Source of the DNA: Pirellulaceae bacterium
Lineage (GTDB): Bacteria; Planctomycetota; Planctomycetia; Pirellulales; Pirellulaceae
Length of the DNA stretch: 64,000 bases
Assembly: GCA_019636385.1 (NCBI GenBank)
Contig: JAHBXT010000003.1
Coordinates: 558,001 to 622,000, forward strand
Direction of reading: 5' to 3'
Shown here: piece by piece, positions 36,344 through 46,196 of the stretch
Numbering within the stretch: the first letter of the stretch is position 1
Layout: every line of letters starts with the position of its first letter
Program-made: the position numbers and the translations under genes
The notes under the pieces: generated by a model
Told to the model about the DNA's origin: nothing
What the model saw: only the letters and a program-made list of their open reading frames with translations
Database searches by the model: none

Positions 36344-38065
36344 GTGGAATTATTAGACCTAGATTTGCGGCAACTAATTAACACCGGGCGTCAGCAAGGC
36401 TATCTGACCTACGAACAGGTCGGGAAATACCTGCCGGACGAAGCCAGCAGCAGCGAAAAGCTGGATAATTTGCTGGTCGCCCTGGAAAAGAAGGGCATCA
36501 AGCTGGTCGATCAACCGCCAGCCACCAGCAAAATCAAATTGCTGGCGACTATGGAAGATGGATTTCCCGGCGATGAGAGCTTGGTGGAACTGGACGCCTT
36601 GGAAGCTGTCGACGCCGATGCTCGGATGGATGACCTGTTGGACGTTGAGGCCCACGGCAAGGCTGGTAAACGCTCGACTGCCAAGTTAAGCGATGATCCT
36701 ATTCGCCTGTATCTCAGTCAGATGTCGGAAATTCCGCTATTCACGCGCGAACAGGAAATCGCTCTCGCCAAAAAGATCGAAATTACTCGCAAGCGATTCC
36801 GACGCAGCCTGTTAGGCAGCGATTTTGCGTTACGGCAGACAGTGGAAATTCTAAATCGCGTTCATAAGGGCCATCTGCCGTTTGATCGCACGATCAAAGT
36901 ATCGCTGACCGAGCGTTTGACTAAAGAGCAGATCAGCTTGCGCATGCCCGCCAATCTGGCAACCCTCAAGCGATTGACGGCGATGCGGCGTCAGTTGTTT
37001 GCCCGCATCGTCAATCGCCACACACCAGCCGAAGAAAAGCCGGTCTTGGTTCAACGTCATCGCAGGCTGCGAGACAAGTGTATTGTCCTGGCAGAAGAAC
37101 TTAGTCTTCGATCGCGCCGCGTCGTTCCCAATATGAAGCAATTGGAACAATTTGCGACGCGCATGGAGAATCTGCAAACGCTGGTGGCAGAGTTGGCCAG
37201 TCAACCCGATCGGCAGTCGGAATATCGACGACTGCGTGGCGAGTTGCATCGGCTGATCATTGTGACTCAAGAGAGTCCGCAGGCGTTGCGCCGTCGTTGC
37301 CAGGAATTCCGCAAGCACTACACCGATTTCGAGGCCGTCAAGCGCGAATTGTGCCAGGGCAATCTGCGGTTGGTGGTGTCCATCGCTAAGAAGTATCGCA
37401 ATCGCGGCATGAGCTTCTTGGACTTAATTCAAGAAGGCAATACCGGCCTGATGCGGGCTGTGGACAAATACGAGTACCGACGCGGTTTCAAGTTCTCCAC
37501 CTACGCGACTTGGTGGATTCGTCAAGCGATCACGCGGGCCATTGCCGATCAAGCGCGGACCATACGCATTCCGGTGCACATGATCGATGTTCTTAGTCGA
37601 TTGCGCAATATCCAAAAGCAGTTGACTCAAGAATTGCATCGCGAGCCGACCACCGAAGAAATTGCGGCGCAGACTGACATTCCCGTAGAAGAGGTGCGGC
37701 GCGTGCTGGATATCGGCCGGCACCCTGTCAGTGTCGATCGTCCGGTAGGCGAAGGCGAGGACAACTCGTTCGGTGAGTTCATTGAAGACAACGACCACGG
37801 TAACCCGATTCGCAATGCCAGCCATGGTTTGTTGCGGGAGCAAATCGATACGATGCTCAAGTCGCTGACATTTCGTGAACGCGAAATTATTCGCTTGCGG
37901 TACGGTCTCGTGGATGGCTATTCATACACGCTGGAGGAAGTCGGACGTATCTTCAAGGTGACTCGCGAGCGCGTACGACAAATCGAGGCCAAAGCGGTTT
38001 CTAAGATGCAGAATCCGGTCCGTGCGCAACAACTGGCAGGCTATCTGCGCAGCGAGGCCGCCTAG
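36344..38065 (+). CDS. rpoD: Primary sigma factor RpoD (sigma-70)
   Basis: 573 residues from GTG 36344, with AAAGGAG 7-8 bases before it. Region 1.1 at the N-terminus ([20 protein letters not shown]), region 1.2 ([20 protein letters not shown]), a non-conserved insert of about 190 residues rich in basic helices, then region 2 ([40 protein letters not shown]), region 3 ([12 protein letters not shown]) and region 4 (TREREVRQ-type helix [20 protein letters not shown]). Region 1.1 and completeness mark it as the housekeeping sigma. Confidence 0.94.
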   Translation: MELLDLDLRQLINTGRQQGYLTYEQVGKYLPDEASSSEKLDNLLVALEKKGIKLVDQPPATSKIKLLATMEDGFPGDESLVELDALEAVDADARMDDLLDVEAHGKAGKRSTAKLSDDPIRLYLSQMSEIPLFTREQEIALAKKIEITRKRFRRSLLGSDFALRQTVEILNRVHKGHLPFDRTIKVSLTERLTKEQISLRMPANLATLKRLTAMRRQLFARIVNRHTPAEEKPVLVQRHRRLRDKCIVLAEELSLRSRRVVPNMKQLEQFATRMENLQTLVAELASQPDRQSEYRRLRGELHRLIIVTQESPQALRRRCQEFRKHYTDFEAVKRELCQGNLRLVVSIAKKYRNRGMSFLDLIQEGNTGLMRAVDKYEYRRGFKFSTYATWWIRQAITRAIADQARTIRIPVHMIDVLSRLRNIQKQLTQELHREPTTEEIAAQTDIPVEEVRRVLDIGRHPVSVDRPVGEGEDNSFGEFIEDNDHGNPIRNASHGLLREQIDTMLKSLTFREREIIRLRYGLVDGYSYTLEEVGRIFKVTRERVRQIEAKAVSKMQNPVRAQQLAGYLRSEAA

Positions 38066-38107
38066 CCATTCCGCCGAGTCAAGCCGCTTGACGACAACAG
38101 CCTGAAA

Positions 38108-38135
38108 TGCCAGAAAAACGCAGGTTTTTCTGGCA
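38108..38135 (+). terminator. Perfect 11-bp hairpin after rpoD
   Basis: TGCCAGAAAAA and TTTTTCTGGCA pair perfectly around CGCAGG, 43 bases past the rpoD stop. The T-run is inside the stem, so it is not a standard intrinsic terminator, but position and strength suggest transcript end or protection. Confidence 0.45.
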
Positions 38136-38185
38136 CTGGGGTTCGCCGGCGGTTGCGAGTGCAGACTGGGTAAACCACAATCTCT

Positions 38186-38248
38186 GTAGCCAGGTTCGCC
38201 AGCAGATGGGGAGTGACGCGGTCTCCACCGTCTGGCGAACGTGGCTGC
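38186..38248. repeat. Inverted pair of the dispersed intergenic motif
   Basis: GTAGCCAGGTTCGCCAGCAG (38186-38205, continuing ATGGGG) and, inverted, CCACCGTCTGGCGAACGTGG then CTGC (38225-38248). Together they can form a cruciform or a long RNA hairpin between rpoD and the sialidase gene. Confidence 0.6.
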
Positions 38249-38322
38249 ATTGTGTCTTATTGTCAGAGCCGCTTGGCAATCTGGTTTCCTGCATACTCGC
38301 TTGACAAGAAAAGTGTATCGGA

Positions 38323-39495
38323 ATGAATGTTCTGCGACTGCTGTGTTGCGTTGGCTGTATTGCACTGGTTGGTAGTTGGAGTGGTGCCCAGGAGGCGGTG
38401 CAGTCGGAGCTGATCTTCCCGCTGCATCCTAAACATAATCATGCTCCGGGGATTGCAGAGTTGCCCAGTGGTGAATTGATCGTCTCTTGGTTTCGCGGAT
38501 CTGGTGAACGAACTGCTGACGATGTCGCCGTGTACGGAGCCCGGAGACCCGTCGGATCACGGCAATGGAGCGAGCCATTCGTGATGGTCGACACCCCCGG
38601 CTTTCCCGATGGAAACACCTGCCTGATGGTGGACACAGACGGTAGGCTGTTTCTGTTCTGGCCGTTGGTACTGGCCAATACGTGGGAGTCGTGTGTCACG
38701 CAAATGCTGATTTCTGAGCAGCCGGAAGGAATAGGTTCGCCGCAGTGGACTCGGCGCGATTCGCTGTGGCTCAAGCCCAAGGACTTCAGCCCGCAAGCAT
38801 TGGAGGGGTTGGATAAGCTGCTGGGCGTGTTGCCCGAGTCAGCCAAAGCGGAACTGGATGACGTGGTAAAGTTTCGCGAGCGAGTTCAGGATAAGCTATA
38901 TCAGCGACTAGGTTGGCAAGGCCGCTGCAAGCCGACAGTGCTGCCCAGCGGACGTATTCTACTGCCGCTTTATTCGGACACCTTCTCCTTCTCCATCATG
39001 GCGATCAGCGACGATCGTGGGCTAACGTGGCATGCTTCGGAACCACTAATGGGATTCGGAAACATCCAGCCAAGTGTCCTGCGACGTAACGATGGCACGC
39101 TGGTGGCCTACATGCGCGAGAACGGGCCTCGCAGACAAGTCCGCGTGAGCGAATCGAGCGACGATGGCCAGACCTGGGGACCGGTCGGCACGATCCCCAT
39201 AGCCAATCCCGGCTCGGGACTGGATGCTGTGCAGACTCGCAGTGGCAATTGGCTACTGATCTCCAACAATACGATCGTCGGTCGCAATCGGTTGGCCATT
39301 TCCGTATCCAAAGACGAGGGACAATCTTGGCCGATCACGGTGCTGTTAGAGGATCAGCCCAAGGGAGCGTACCACTATCCGGCCATCATTCAGACTCGCG
39401 ACGGCAAAATACACGCCGTCTACAGTTACTTCAGCGATGAGGGCAAAAGCATGAAGCATGTCGAGTTTGAAGAGGCCTATTTGCTGGGGCAGTAG
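38323..39495 (+). CDS. Exported sialidase-like (BNR repeat) glycoside hydrolase
   Basis: 390 residues with a signal peptide (VLRLLCCVGCIALVGSWSGA). Asp-box repeats typical of sialidases occur at SDDRGLTW, SSDDGQTWG and SKDEGQSWP, and an arginine with FxGxGE-like context stands near the N-terminus (VSWFRGSGERTADDVAVYGA). A six-bladed propeller of this kind cleaves terminal sugars; the true substrate is unknown, and planctomycete members are often listed only as exo-alpha-sialidase. Upstream of the second DUF1549/DUF1501 pair, which suggests a shared polysaccharide role. Confidence 0.8.
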   Translation: MNVLRLLCCVGCIALVGSWSGAQEAVQSELIFPLHPKHNHAPGIAELPSGELIVSWFRGSGERTADDVAVYGARRPVGSRQWSEPFVMVDTPGFPDGNTCLMVDTDGRLFLFWPLVLANTWESCVTQMLISEQPEGIGSPQWTRRDSLWLKPKDFSPQALEGLDKLLGVLPESAKAELDDVVKFRERVQDKLYQRLGWQGRCKPTVLPSGRILLPLYSDTFSFSIMAISDDRGLTWHASEPLMGFGNIQPSVLRRNDGTLVAYMRENGPRRQVRVSESSDDGQTWGPVGTIPIANPGSGLDAVQTRSGNWLLISNNTIVGRNRLAISVSKDEGQSWPITVLLEDQPKGAYHYPAIIQTRDGKIHAVYSYFSDEGKSMKHVEFEEAYLLGQ

Positions 39496-39574
39496 AGTAT
39501 AATGTCAAGACGTGGTCGTCATGGCTCTCAGGAGCACCCAGTGAATTTGGCTTACTGTATTCGAGTAACCGACG

Positions 39575-41272
39575 GTGTCCAGGCGTATCGTAACGGGAAT
39601 TTGGTTCCTGCCACTGAGGCGGGGCGTTATCGCCAGCTGCCTGCTGCTGGCGTGCGGCATGATCTGCCTGGGTCCGGCTGCCGGGGCAGATTCTGAGCTG
39701 CCAGAGGTTAAGCGAATTAACGAGGCGATTCAGCAGAGCTGGACAGCGGCCGGACTGGTCGCATCCAAGAACGAGAACGATCTGAAGTGGATGCGGCGGC
39801 TGATGCTGGATGTAGTCGGTCGCATTCCCACTGATCAAGAGCAACAGGAGTTCGGTCGCGACAAGAGTTCCGACAAACGCCGCAAATTGGTCGAGCGATT
39901 ACTGAGCGACGAGCGATATGCTGCTCAGTTTGCCGATTATTGGGCTGGCGTGTGGAGCAATATCTTGATCGGTCGCTCTAGCGGTAACAACGCTAATTCG
40001 CTGACCAATCGTGGCGGTATGTTTGAGTATCTGCGTACCAGCTTTGCCCAGCAAAAGCCCTACGATCGCATGGCTTTCGAGTTGATTACGGCCACCGGAA
40101 CCAACAAGCCGGGCGAGAGTGATTTTAATGGTGCCACCAACTACTTAGCTGACAAAGTCAATCAAGACAATGCGACGCTGGCCACCGCCGCCACCGCCCG
40201 CATCTTTCTGGGGATGCAGGTTCAGTGTACTCAGTGCCACAACCATTTCTTCAATCAATGGAAACAAGAAAGGTTCTGGCAACTGAATGCCTTCTTTCGG
40301 CAGACTCGAGCGCTCCGGCGGTTTGTCCCTGGCACGCAGAATGTAGATTTCATTGAGTTGGTTGACGAAGACTTTGGCGGCGAAGGCAATCGCGCGCAGC
40401 CCGAAGAGGCAATCATATTCTACGAAGAACGCAATCAAGTGGTGCGTAGTGCGTACCCCGTGTTCGTAGATGGAACCGCCATTGGTCGCAGTGGACTGGT
40501 AGCCAAAGTCAACCGCCGTCAGGAATTGGGGAAACTGATTGTGGGTAGTCGAGACTTGGCCACTGCAGTCGTCAATCGAACTTGGGCGCAGTTTCTGGGG
40601 TATGGCTTCACGCGACCCATCGACGACCTTGGTCCCCATAACGTCCCATCGCATCCCGAATTGCTGGACGACCTGACCCAAGCCTTCATAGACTCCGACT
40701 ATGATTTGCGGGCGTTGATGCGGTGGATCGTGCTATCGCAGCCCTATCAGATCTCCAGTGTCCAGTCCGGTGGTAACCGCCAAGACGATCCGGCCCTGGG
40801 AGTCCCGCCGCAGTTCAGCCGCTTCTACATGCGACAGATGACGGCTGAGCAGTTGTATCAATCACTGTTGACGGTGGCAGATCAGGGAGAAATATCAAGC
40901 CAGGATCAGCAACGACAGCGAGAAGAGTGGTTAAATCAGTTTGTGGTCGCCTTTGGAAACGATGCCGGCGACGAAGCCACGACATTCAATGGCTCCATTC
41001 CTCAAGCACTGATGATGTTCAACGGCGAATTAGTCAAGCGGGCTATTCAGGCTGAACCAGGTTCGTTGTTAAACGATTTGGCTGCTAGGCCGTCCAGGTA
41101 TCCTGATAAGGTGCAGATGTTGTTTACTCTGGGGCTAGCGCGGCGTGCCAACCAGCGCGAGTTGGATATCGCGGCTCAGTTGCTGACGGCCCGTAGTGGC
41201 AATGTCACTCAGGCCCTCCAGGACTTGTGGTGGGCGATACTCAACAGTAATGAATTCATTCTGGTGCACTGA
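39575..41272 (+). CDS. DUF1549/DUF1553 protein without the cytochrome domain
   Basis: 565 residues from GTG 39575, with a signal peptide (GVIASCLLLACGMICLGPAA). DUF1549 (about 45-250) has WMRRLMLDVVGRIPTDQEQQ, FADYWAGVWSNILIG and one CxxCH in QCTQCHNHFFNQWKQERFW; DUF1553 (about 300-560) has DLATAVVNRTWAQFLGYGFT and LRALMRWIVLSQPYQISS. Compared with the gene at 10366 it lacks the N-terminal PSCyt1 domain and the beta-rich middle. Partner of the DUF1501 gene downstream. Confidence 0.88.
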   Translation: MSRRIVTGIWFLPLRRGVIASCLLLACGMICLGPAAGADSELPEVKRINEAIQQSWTAAGLVASKNENDLKWMRRLMLDVVGRIPTDQEQQEFGRDKSSDKRRKLVERLLSDERYAAQFADYWAGVWSNILIGRSSGNNANSLTNRGGMFEYLRTSFAQQKPYDRMAFELITATGTNKPGESDFNGATNYLADKVNQDNATLATAATARIFLGMQVQCTQCHNHFFNQWKQERFWQLNAFFRQTRALRRFVPGTQNVDFIELVDEDFGGEGNRAQPEEAIIFYEERNQVVRSAYPVFVDGTAIGRSGLVAKVNRRQELGKLIVGSRDLATAVVNRTWAQFLGYGFTRPIDDLGPHNVPSHPELLDDLTQAFIDSDYDLRALMRWIVLSQPYQISSVQSGGNRQDDPALGVPPQFSRFYMRQMTAEQLYQSLLTVADQGEISSQDQQRQREEWLNQFVVAFGNDAGDEATTFNGSIPQALMMFNGELVKRAIQAEPGSLLNDLAARPSRYPDKVQMLFTLGLARRANQRELDIAAQLLTARSGNVTQALQDLWWAILNSNEFILVH

Positions 41273-41296
41273 GCTGCGCCACAAATTGAAATAAGT

Positions 41297-41356
41297 GTCG
41301 CTAGCGTCGCCAGACGGTGGAAGAATTGGCCTACCACCATCTGACGATGGTAGTGG
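41297..41356. repeat. Inverted pair of the dispersed intergenic motif
   Basis: GTCGCTAGCGTCGCCAGACG then GTGG (41297-41320) and, inverted, CCACCATCTGACGATGGTAG then TGG (41334-41356), between the DUF1553 and DUF1501 genes. Confidence 0.6.
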
Positions 41357-41405
41357 CCAGTAGGCCGATCGTCGAAACTGAGGTTCTAGCTGGAGTCGAC
41401 TAACG

Positions 41406-42683
41406 ATGCTTTGGAAGATGTACAGTCAGCCGCCTGGCATGTCCCGGCGGCATTTCTTGCAACATGCGGCTAGCGCCTGTCCGCTGGCGGCTTCGGCTCT
41501 GGCGCTGGGCCATTCACTGACGGTTCATGCTGATCAGCTCAAGCGACAACGTAAATCTGCCATCCTGCTGTGGATGGGTGGTGGTCCAGCGACGATTGAC
41601 TTGTGGGATCTCAAACCCGGTGCGGCCACTGGCGGTCCATTCCAGCCGATTCGTACCACGGGTGATGTGGAGATTTGCGAACACTTGCCACAGATCGCCA
41701 AGCAAATGCAGCATCTGTCCGTGGTGCGGTCGATGAGTACTCGCGAAGCCGATCATGACCGTGGACGCTACTACATGCATACAGGCTATGTTCCGAATCC
41801 TACTGTCGAGCATCCCAGCGTGGGTTCTGTGGTGGCTCGAGAATTGATGGCGCGCCGCAGCGATCTAGAGATTCCACCATTTATCACTATCGGCGGAGCA
41901 AGTCCTGGGCCTGGGTTTTTGGGTATGAGCTTCGCGCCATTCAGCGTGTCTAGCGATGGTCGTATACGAAATCTTGAGCAGTGGACGAACGATCCGCGAA
42001 TCGCTCAGCGTATGAAGACATTGGAGGTCATCGAACAAGGCTTCGTCCGTCAGAACCGCGGGTCAGCCGCCGAGAGCCATCAAACCATCCTTCAAAAGAC
42101 CTTTCAATTGATGACCAGCCAGCAGATGTCAGCCTTTAACGTCTCCTCCGAGCCGCTGGCGGTTCGTGAGCGTTACGGTGACAGCGCCTTTGGCCGCGGC
42201 TGTTTGATGGCGCGGCGGCTAGTTGAAACGGGTGTGCCATTTGTCGAAGTTGATTTAGGCGGCTGGGATAATCATCAGGGCATTTTTCCAATCCTTCAGA
42301 ACCAACGACTGCCGGTTCTAGATCAGGCTATGAGCGCCTTGGTGGAAGACTTGGCACAGCGGGAACTGCTCAAGGATACCGCTGTAATCTGGATGGGTGA
42401 ATTCGGTCGGACTCCGTCAATCAATGGCAATGCAGGCCGAGATCACTACGCGCGGGCCTGGAGCGCGGTCCTGGGCGGTGCCGGTATGCGCGGTGGGTTA
42501 GCTATCGGCGAGACAGATCAGGAAGGTCGCGCCGTCACCAGTCAGCCCTATTCGTCCGAGGATTTGATGTCCACGATCTGCCACGCGCTGGGCATTTCCC
42601 TGGAGACGACCTATCGCAGTCCCAACGGTCGGCCCATCAAAATTGCTGGTGGTGGCAAAATCATTCAACCGCTGTTTGGCTAG
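41406..42683 (+). CDS. DUF1501 family protein with canonical Tat signal
   Basis: 425 residues. GGAG lies 9-10 bases before ATG 41406. MSRRHFLQHAASACPLAASA is a full twin-arginine motif (SRRxFLQ). DUF1501 landmarks: ILLWMGGGPATIDLWDLKPG, MSTREADHDRGRYYMHTGY, FVEVDLGGWDNHQGIF, TAVIWMGEFGRTPSINGNAG followed by RDHY. Exported folded through Tat, with metal ligands of the alkaline-phosphatase fold likely. The second DUF1549/1553 plus DUF1501 pair of the window, here in the order 1549 then 1501. Confidence 0.9.
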   Translation: MLWKMYSQPPGMSRRHFLQHAASACPLAASALALGHSLTVHADQLKRQRKSAILLWMGGGPATIDLWDLKPGAATGGPFQPIRTTGDVEICEHLPQIAKQMQHLSVVRSMSTREADHDRGRYYMHTGYVPNPTVEHPSVGSVVARELMARRSDLEIPPFITIGGASPGPGFLGMSFAPFSVSSDGRIRNLEQWTNDPRIAQRMKTLEVIEQGFVRQNRGSAAESHQTILQKTFQLMTSQQMSAFNVSSEPLAVRERYGDSAFGRGCLMARRLVETGVPFVEVDLGGWDNHQGIFPILQNQRLPVLDQAMSALVEDLAQRELLKDTAVIWMGEFGRTPSINGNAGRDHYARAWSAVLGGAGMRGGLAIGETDQEGRAVTSQPYSSEDLMSTICHALGISLETTYRSPNGRPIKIAGGGKIIQPLFG

Positions 42684-42934
42684 ACAGTCCGGGCAGCGAT
42701 TTCGAGAGGGACTCGACAGTCGCCGCATGTCTGGGATAATCCTTGCCCCGCCACACCTCAATGGGCCAGTGGACTGTTGGTAGTTTCCGTGACGCGGGCG
42801 GTGGACGAACGAGCGTTCCACCGACGGGTGCAGGTGGCGACCTGTCATTCTTATCGGCCGCGCGGCCAACGACCGGCGTGTCGCGCGAACTATTTCAGCA
42901 TTATTTCATTTCGCTTACAAGTTGAGCACGTATT

Positions 42935-44119
42935 ATGGCCAAGAAGACCATCGCAGACGTTAATCCCCAAGGCAAAGTTGTATTGATGCGTGTGGACTTT
43001 AATGTCCCGCAAGACGACTCGGGAGCGATCACCGATGATCGCCGGATTCGCATGGCGCTGCCGTCGATCCAGTCAGTGCTCCAGCGAGGAGGCCGGCTGG
43101 TGCTGATGAGCCACTTGGGAAGGCCCAAGGGTAAGCCCGATCCGAAATACACCTTGGCACCCACCGCAGTGCGACTGGCTGAATTGTTGAATCAGCCCGT
43201 GGCATTTGCTGCCGACACGGTCGGTGCTGATGCAGCCAACAAGATCGCGGCATTGCGAGACGGACAGGTATTGGTGCTGGAAAATGTGCGATTCAATGCC
43301 GGAGAAACGTCGGAGTCCCGCGAATACGCGGAGACGCTGGCAGGTTGGGCGGACATCTACTGCAACGACGCCTTTGGAACCTGTCATCGCACGGATGCGT
43401 CCATGCTGGCTGTGCCGCAAGCCATGGCCGGCAAGCCGCGCGTCGTGGGATTTCTGGTTGCCAAAGAAATACAGTATTTGAGCGACACGATTGCACACCC
43501 TGCACGCCCGTTTGTGGCGATCCTGGGTGGTGCTAAGGTCAGTGACAAGATCAACGTGATCAGCAATCTTCTGGGGATATGCGATTATGTGCTGATTGGT
43601 GGCGCGATGGCCTACACCTTTTCACTGGCTCAAGGCGGTCGTGTGGGTAAGAGTTTGGTTGAGGCCGACAAGCTGGAATTGGCCAAGCAGCTCATCGCCG
43701 CTGGCGGTGCTAAGCTGGTCCTGCCGAGCGACACGCATTGTGGCGATGCGTTTTCTAGCGATTGCGCCAAACAAGTGGTACCGGCAGGACAGATTCCTGA
43801 TGGCTGGGAGGGCTTGGACATTGGCCCCAAGACGGCTGAACACTACGGACAATTATTGGCCAGCGCAAAGACCGTGGTTTGGAACGGACCGATGGGAGTA
43901 TTTGAAATGCCGCCGTTTGACGCGGGGACCAAGCGCGTCGCTCAGGCCATTGCCGCGAGTCACGCAATAAGCATTATCGGCGGAGGCGATTCGGCTGCGG
44001 CCATTGAACAAATGGGACTGGCCGATCAGATCACGCACGTCAGCACTGGGGGCGGCGCCAGTCTGTCGATGTTGGAAGGTCAAAAATTTGCCGCCGTCGA
44101 GCTGCTGGATAACGCCTAG
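42935..44119 (+). CDS. pgk: Phosphoglycerate kinase
   Basis: 394 residues, the normal length. [11 protein letters not shown] and [14 protein letters not shown] with LMSHLGRP bind 3-phosphoglycerate; [17 protein letters not shown] is the nucleotide-domain core; [20 protein letters not shown] and [11 protein letters not shown] complete the ATP site. Converts 1,3-bisphosphoglycerate and ADP to 3-phosphoglycerate and ATP in glycolysis. Stands alone, not next to gap or tpi. Confidence 0.96.
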   Translation: MAKKTIADVNPQGKVVLMRVDFNVPQDDSGAITDDRRIRMALPSIQSVLQRGGRLVLMSHLGRPKGKPDPKYTLAPTAVRLAELLNQPVAFAADTVGADAANKIAALRDGQVLVLENVRFNAGETSESREYAETLAGWADIYCNDAFGTCHRTDASMLAVPQAMAGKPRVVGFLVAKEIQYLSDTIAHPARPFVAILGGAKVSDKINVISNLLGICDYVLIGGAMAYTFSLAQGGRVGKSLVEADKLELAKQLIAAGGAKLVLPSDTHCGDAFSSDCAKQVVPAGQIPDGWEGLDIGPKTAEHYGQLLASAKTVVWNGPMGVFEMPPFDAGTKRVAQAIAASHAISIIGGGDSAAAIEQMGLADQITHVSTGGGASLSMLEGQKFAAVELLDNA

Positions 44120-44197
44120 CCCAAGCTTGTGCATGACCGATGCGGCGTTGGCCACAGTTCGGGCTGTCCTGTTGCGTTGAAGCGGCTCACGTATTTG

Positions 44198-45901
44198 TTA
44201 CCGCTGCTTCCCCAGTCGCACTGCAAAGCCGATCAACACGGCCACGATAAAACCTGCGGTGACGGCTAAGACCACAGTGCCCGCCGTTGGGTCGCTGGAC
44301 TTGTCGATCAGCACGGTGGTGGCCGCAGCAATGGCACCCAGCACCGAGGCCGCCATCAAGATATTCCAAATCCACATCGACGCGCCGACGGGCTTTTCCT
44401 CCTTTAGCAGCGAGCGGCTATTCATCATCATCATAAATGTGATGTATGCAATCGGCAGTAGCAACATGCAAAAAGACGAAGCCAGAATGGCCAACCACAA
44501 CTTCGAAGGACCGTCCCAAACTTGCGGCCACGACGCGCCAGACACTCCGGCCAGAAGGCAGCCAATTGTAAATGTGGGCTGTGTACCTTGTGGATGATCG
44601 AATGCCTCGCACAACGCATAGCCATTGATGAGCATCAGGATGATAATGGTCGAGACACCCATGCCAAAGGCACCCAGTCCGAAGATAATGCTGGCCAGTT
44701 TTTCGCCCAACAATGGTGATAGGGATTTCGAGAGCTGGAATGCGTCGCGCTGCACCAAAGTCAATGCGATCTGCTTTTCGGTTGTGTCGAGTGTGGCCAT
44801 GGCTGCCAATTGCTGATCGCGACTCAAATTCGCATAGGCTTCCGATCCTACTTCGTGTGATATGCGAGCCGCCAGCGATTTTTCCACGGACTTGAACATG
44901 GGGCTGCTGACCATCACGTCGGGCTGAGAGCTGGCTAATTTGTCGTCTAGCTCCTGGCCGTGAAAGGTTGCTGCCGAGGCGATCACCACGCAGCTCGTTA
45001 CAATCAAATAGGGTATCGCCATGCCAGTTGCCAAGTCAAATCGGGCAAGACCCCGAAACGGCTTGTCCCAGCCGCGAGTCAGCATGGAATAGGGCAACAA
45101 GAAGGTCATATTGATGCCCACGGCGGTGGCGGCTGCGCCAATCATCACGGCGCGTTGTTCTTTCACGATTCGCGCAGACCAAAATTCGGCATGGCTGGGA
45201 CTTAGATGACCCACTAGCTCTGCCAACTTGCCGATGGGTCGAAACATAGCCGTCAAGTCGGGTACAAAGCCACTGAGAATGGATTGCCACTGCATCGTTC
45301 CTTGGCTGACTAACAGTACCACGACACCGAAAAAGCAAATGACAATCATACCGACGAGCGCCTTGAGCACGAGGTCGAACAGTTTTCTGCCAAGACCACC
45401 TTTCAGGCTCATGTGAACGACGCCGTAACACACGACCAGAAGTACTGCCGAGACCCACAGTTTATTGGCGAAGGAGTCGCTCATCGCCGAGCCCACCAAG
45501 TTCTCATTCAATGAGGCGTAGCACAAGCTAAACTGCGGCATGCACCAAATCATGTTGGCCATCATGGTGGCAATGAGCCATCCCCAGGCCAGTACTGGAT
45601 TGATATGCTGGGCGATTGCCGGAAATGGTCGTTGGCCTGTGGATAAAGTGACATAGCTTATGGCGCTAAGCATGATCACTCCCATGGTGATCGCTACCAA
45701 CTGCAGCCACAACAGATGCGTACCCCCCAGAGCGCCTAAGAACAACGCTCCTGCCAGCGATCCTCCACCCAGCGTAATAGCGCTCTGCAGCCAGCCGGGG
45801 CCCGATAGCCGCACGTAAACTCCCAGCGTTGCCAATGGACCGTGCTTTTGGGCTGACACCAGTTGATGTCGATTGTGATCAATTTCTGATTGGTCTTTCA
45901 T
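44198..45901 (-). CDS. Divergent Nramp-family membrane transporter
   Basis: 567 residues with about 11-12 hydrophobic segments. LSGPGWLQSAITLGGGSLAG matches the first helix of Nramp proteins, but the metal-binding DPGN is replaced by GGGS. In the sixth-helix position MIGAAATAVGINMTFLLPYS stands where MPHNxxLHS is expected, so the Met and His are lost too. A soluble insert of about 95 residues lies between helices 6 and 8. It is likely a transporter of the Nramp fold, but the ion is open. GAGG lies 5 bases before the ATG. Confidence 0.75.
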   Translation of the reverse strand: MKDQSEIDHNRHQLVSAQKHGPLATLGVYVRLSGPGWLQSAITLGGGSLAGALFLGALGGTHLLWLQLVAITMGVIMLSAISYVTLSTGQRPFPAIAQHINPVLAWGWLIATMMANMIWCMPQFSLCYASLNENLVGSAMSDSFANKLWVSAVLLVVCYGVVHMSLKGGLGRKLFDLVLKALVGMIVICFFGVVVLLVSQGTMQWQSILSGFVPDLTAMFRPIGKLAELVGHLSPSHAEFWSARIVKEQRAVMIGAAATAVGINMTFLLPYSMLTRGWDKPFRGLARFDLATGMAIPYLIVTSCVVIASAATFHGQELDDKLASSQPDVMVSSPMFKSVEKSLAARISHEVGSEAYANLSRDQQLAAMATLDTTEKQIALTLVQRDAFQLSKSLSPLLGEKLASIIFGLGAFGMGVSTIIILMLINGYALCEAFDHPQGTQPTFTIGCLLAGVSGASWPQVWDGPSKLWLAILASSFCMLLLPIAYITFMMMMNSRSLLKEEKPVGASMWIWNILMAASVLGAIAAATTVLIDKSSDPTAGTVVLAVTAGFIVAVLIGFAVRLGKQR

Positions 45902-45932
45902 GGTACCTCGGAGGTCGAATCGCGGTGACGTT

Positions 45933-45958
45933 CAATCTTGATCGATCAATCAGGATTG
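45933..45958 (-). promoter_or_regulatory. Palindrome upstream of the Nramp-like gene
   Basis: TTGATCGATCAA (45938-45949) is a perfect 12-base palindrome, extended by CAATC on one side and GATTG on the other. It lies 37 bases before the start codon, a typical place for an operator. No regulator gene was seen nearby. Confidence 0.4.
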
Positions 45959-46196
45959 GACATAGGGGCGCTTAGGTCGTTGGCTAGGTCATTACAATAG
46001 CTTCCTAAGCCGAGGAAGGGGATAGGTCCGGCATTTTTTGAAGCTGTTTCGCAACCTTTTCAACTTATCCCAGACGCACAATGCAGGTCGCTGGTTTCAG
46101 CCAATCACAGTTGCTAGAATCGTAACGGCCGGCGTCCTACATGTCGGCATTCATGGGTTGAGTGAACCAGGTAGGAGACTGGGCGTGGGCAGTTAG

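Noticed and set aside
40145..40681. 178-codon open frame opposite the DUF1549/DUF1553 gene
   Set aside because: Complete overlap with a well-supported gene and no recognisable motif.
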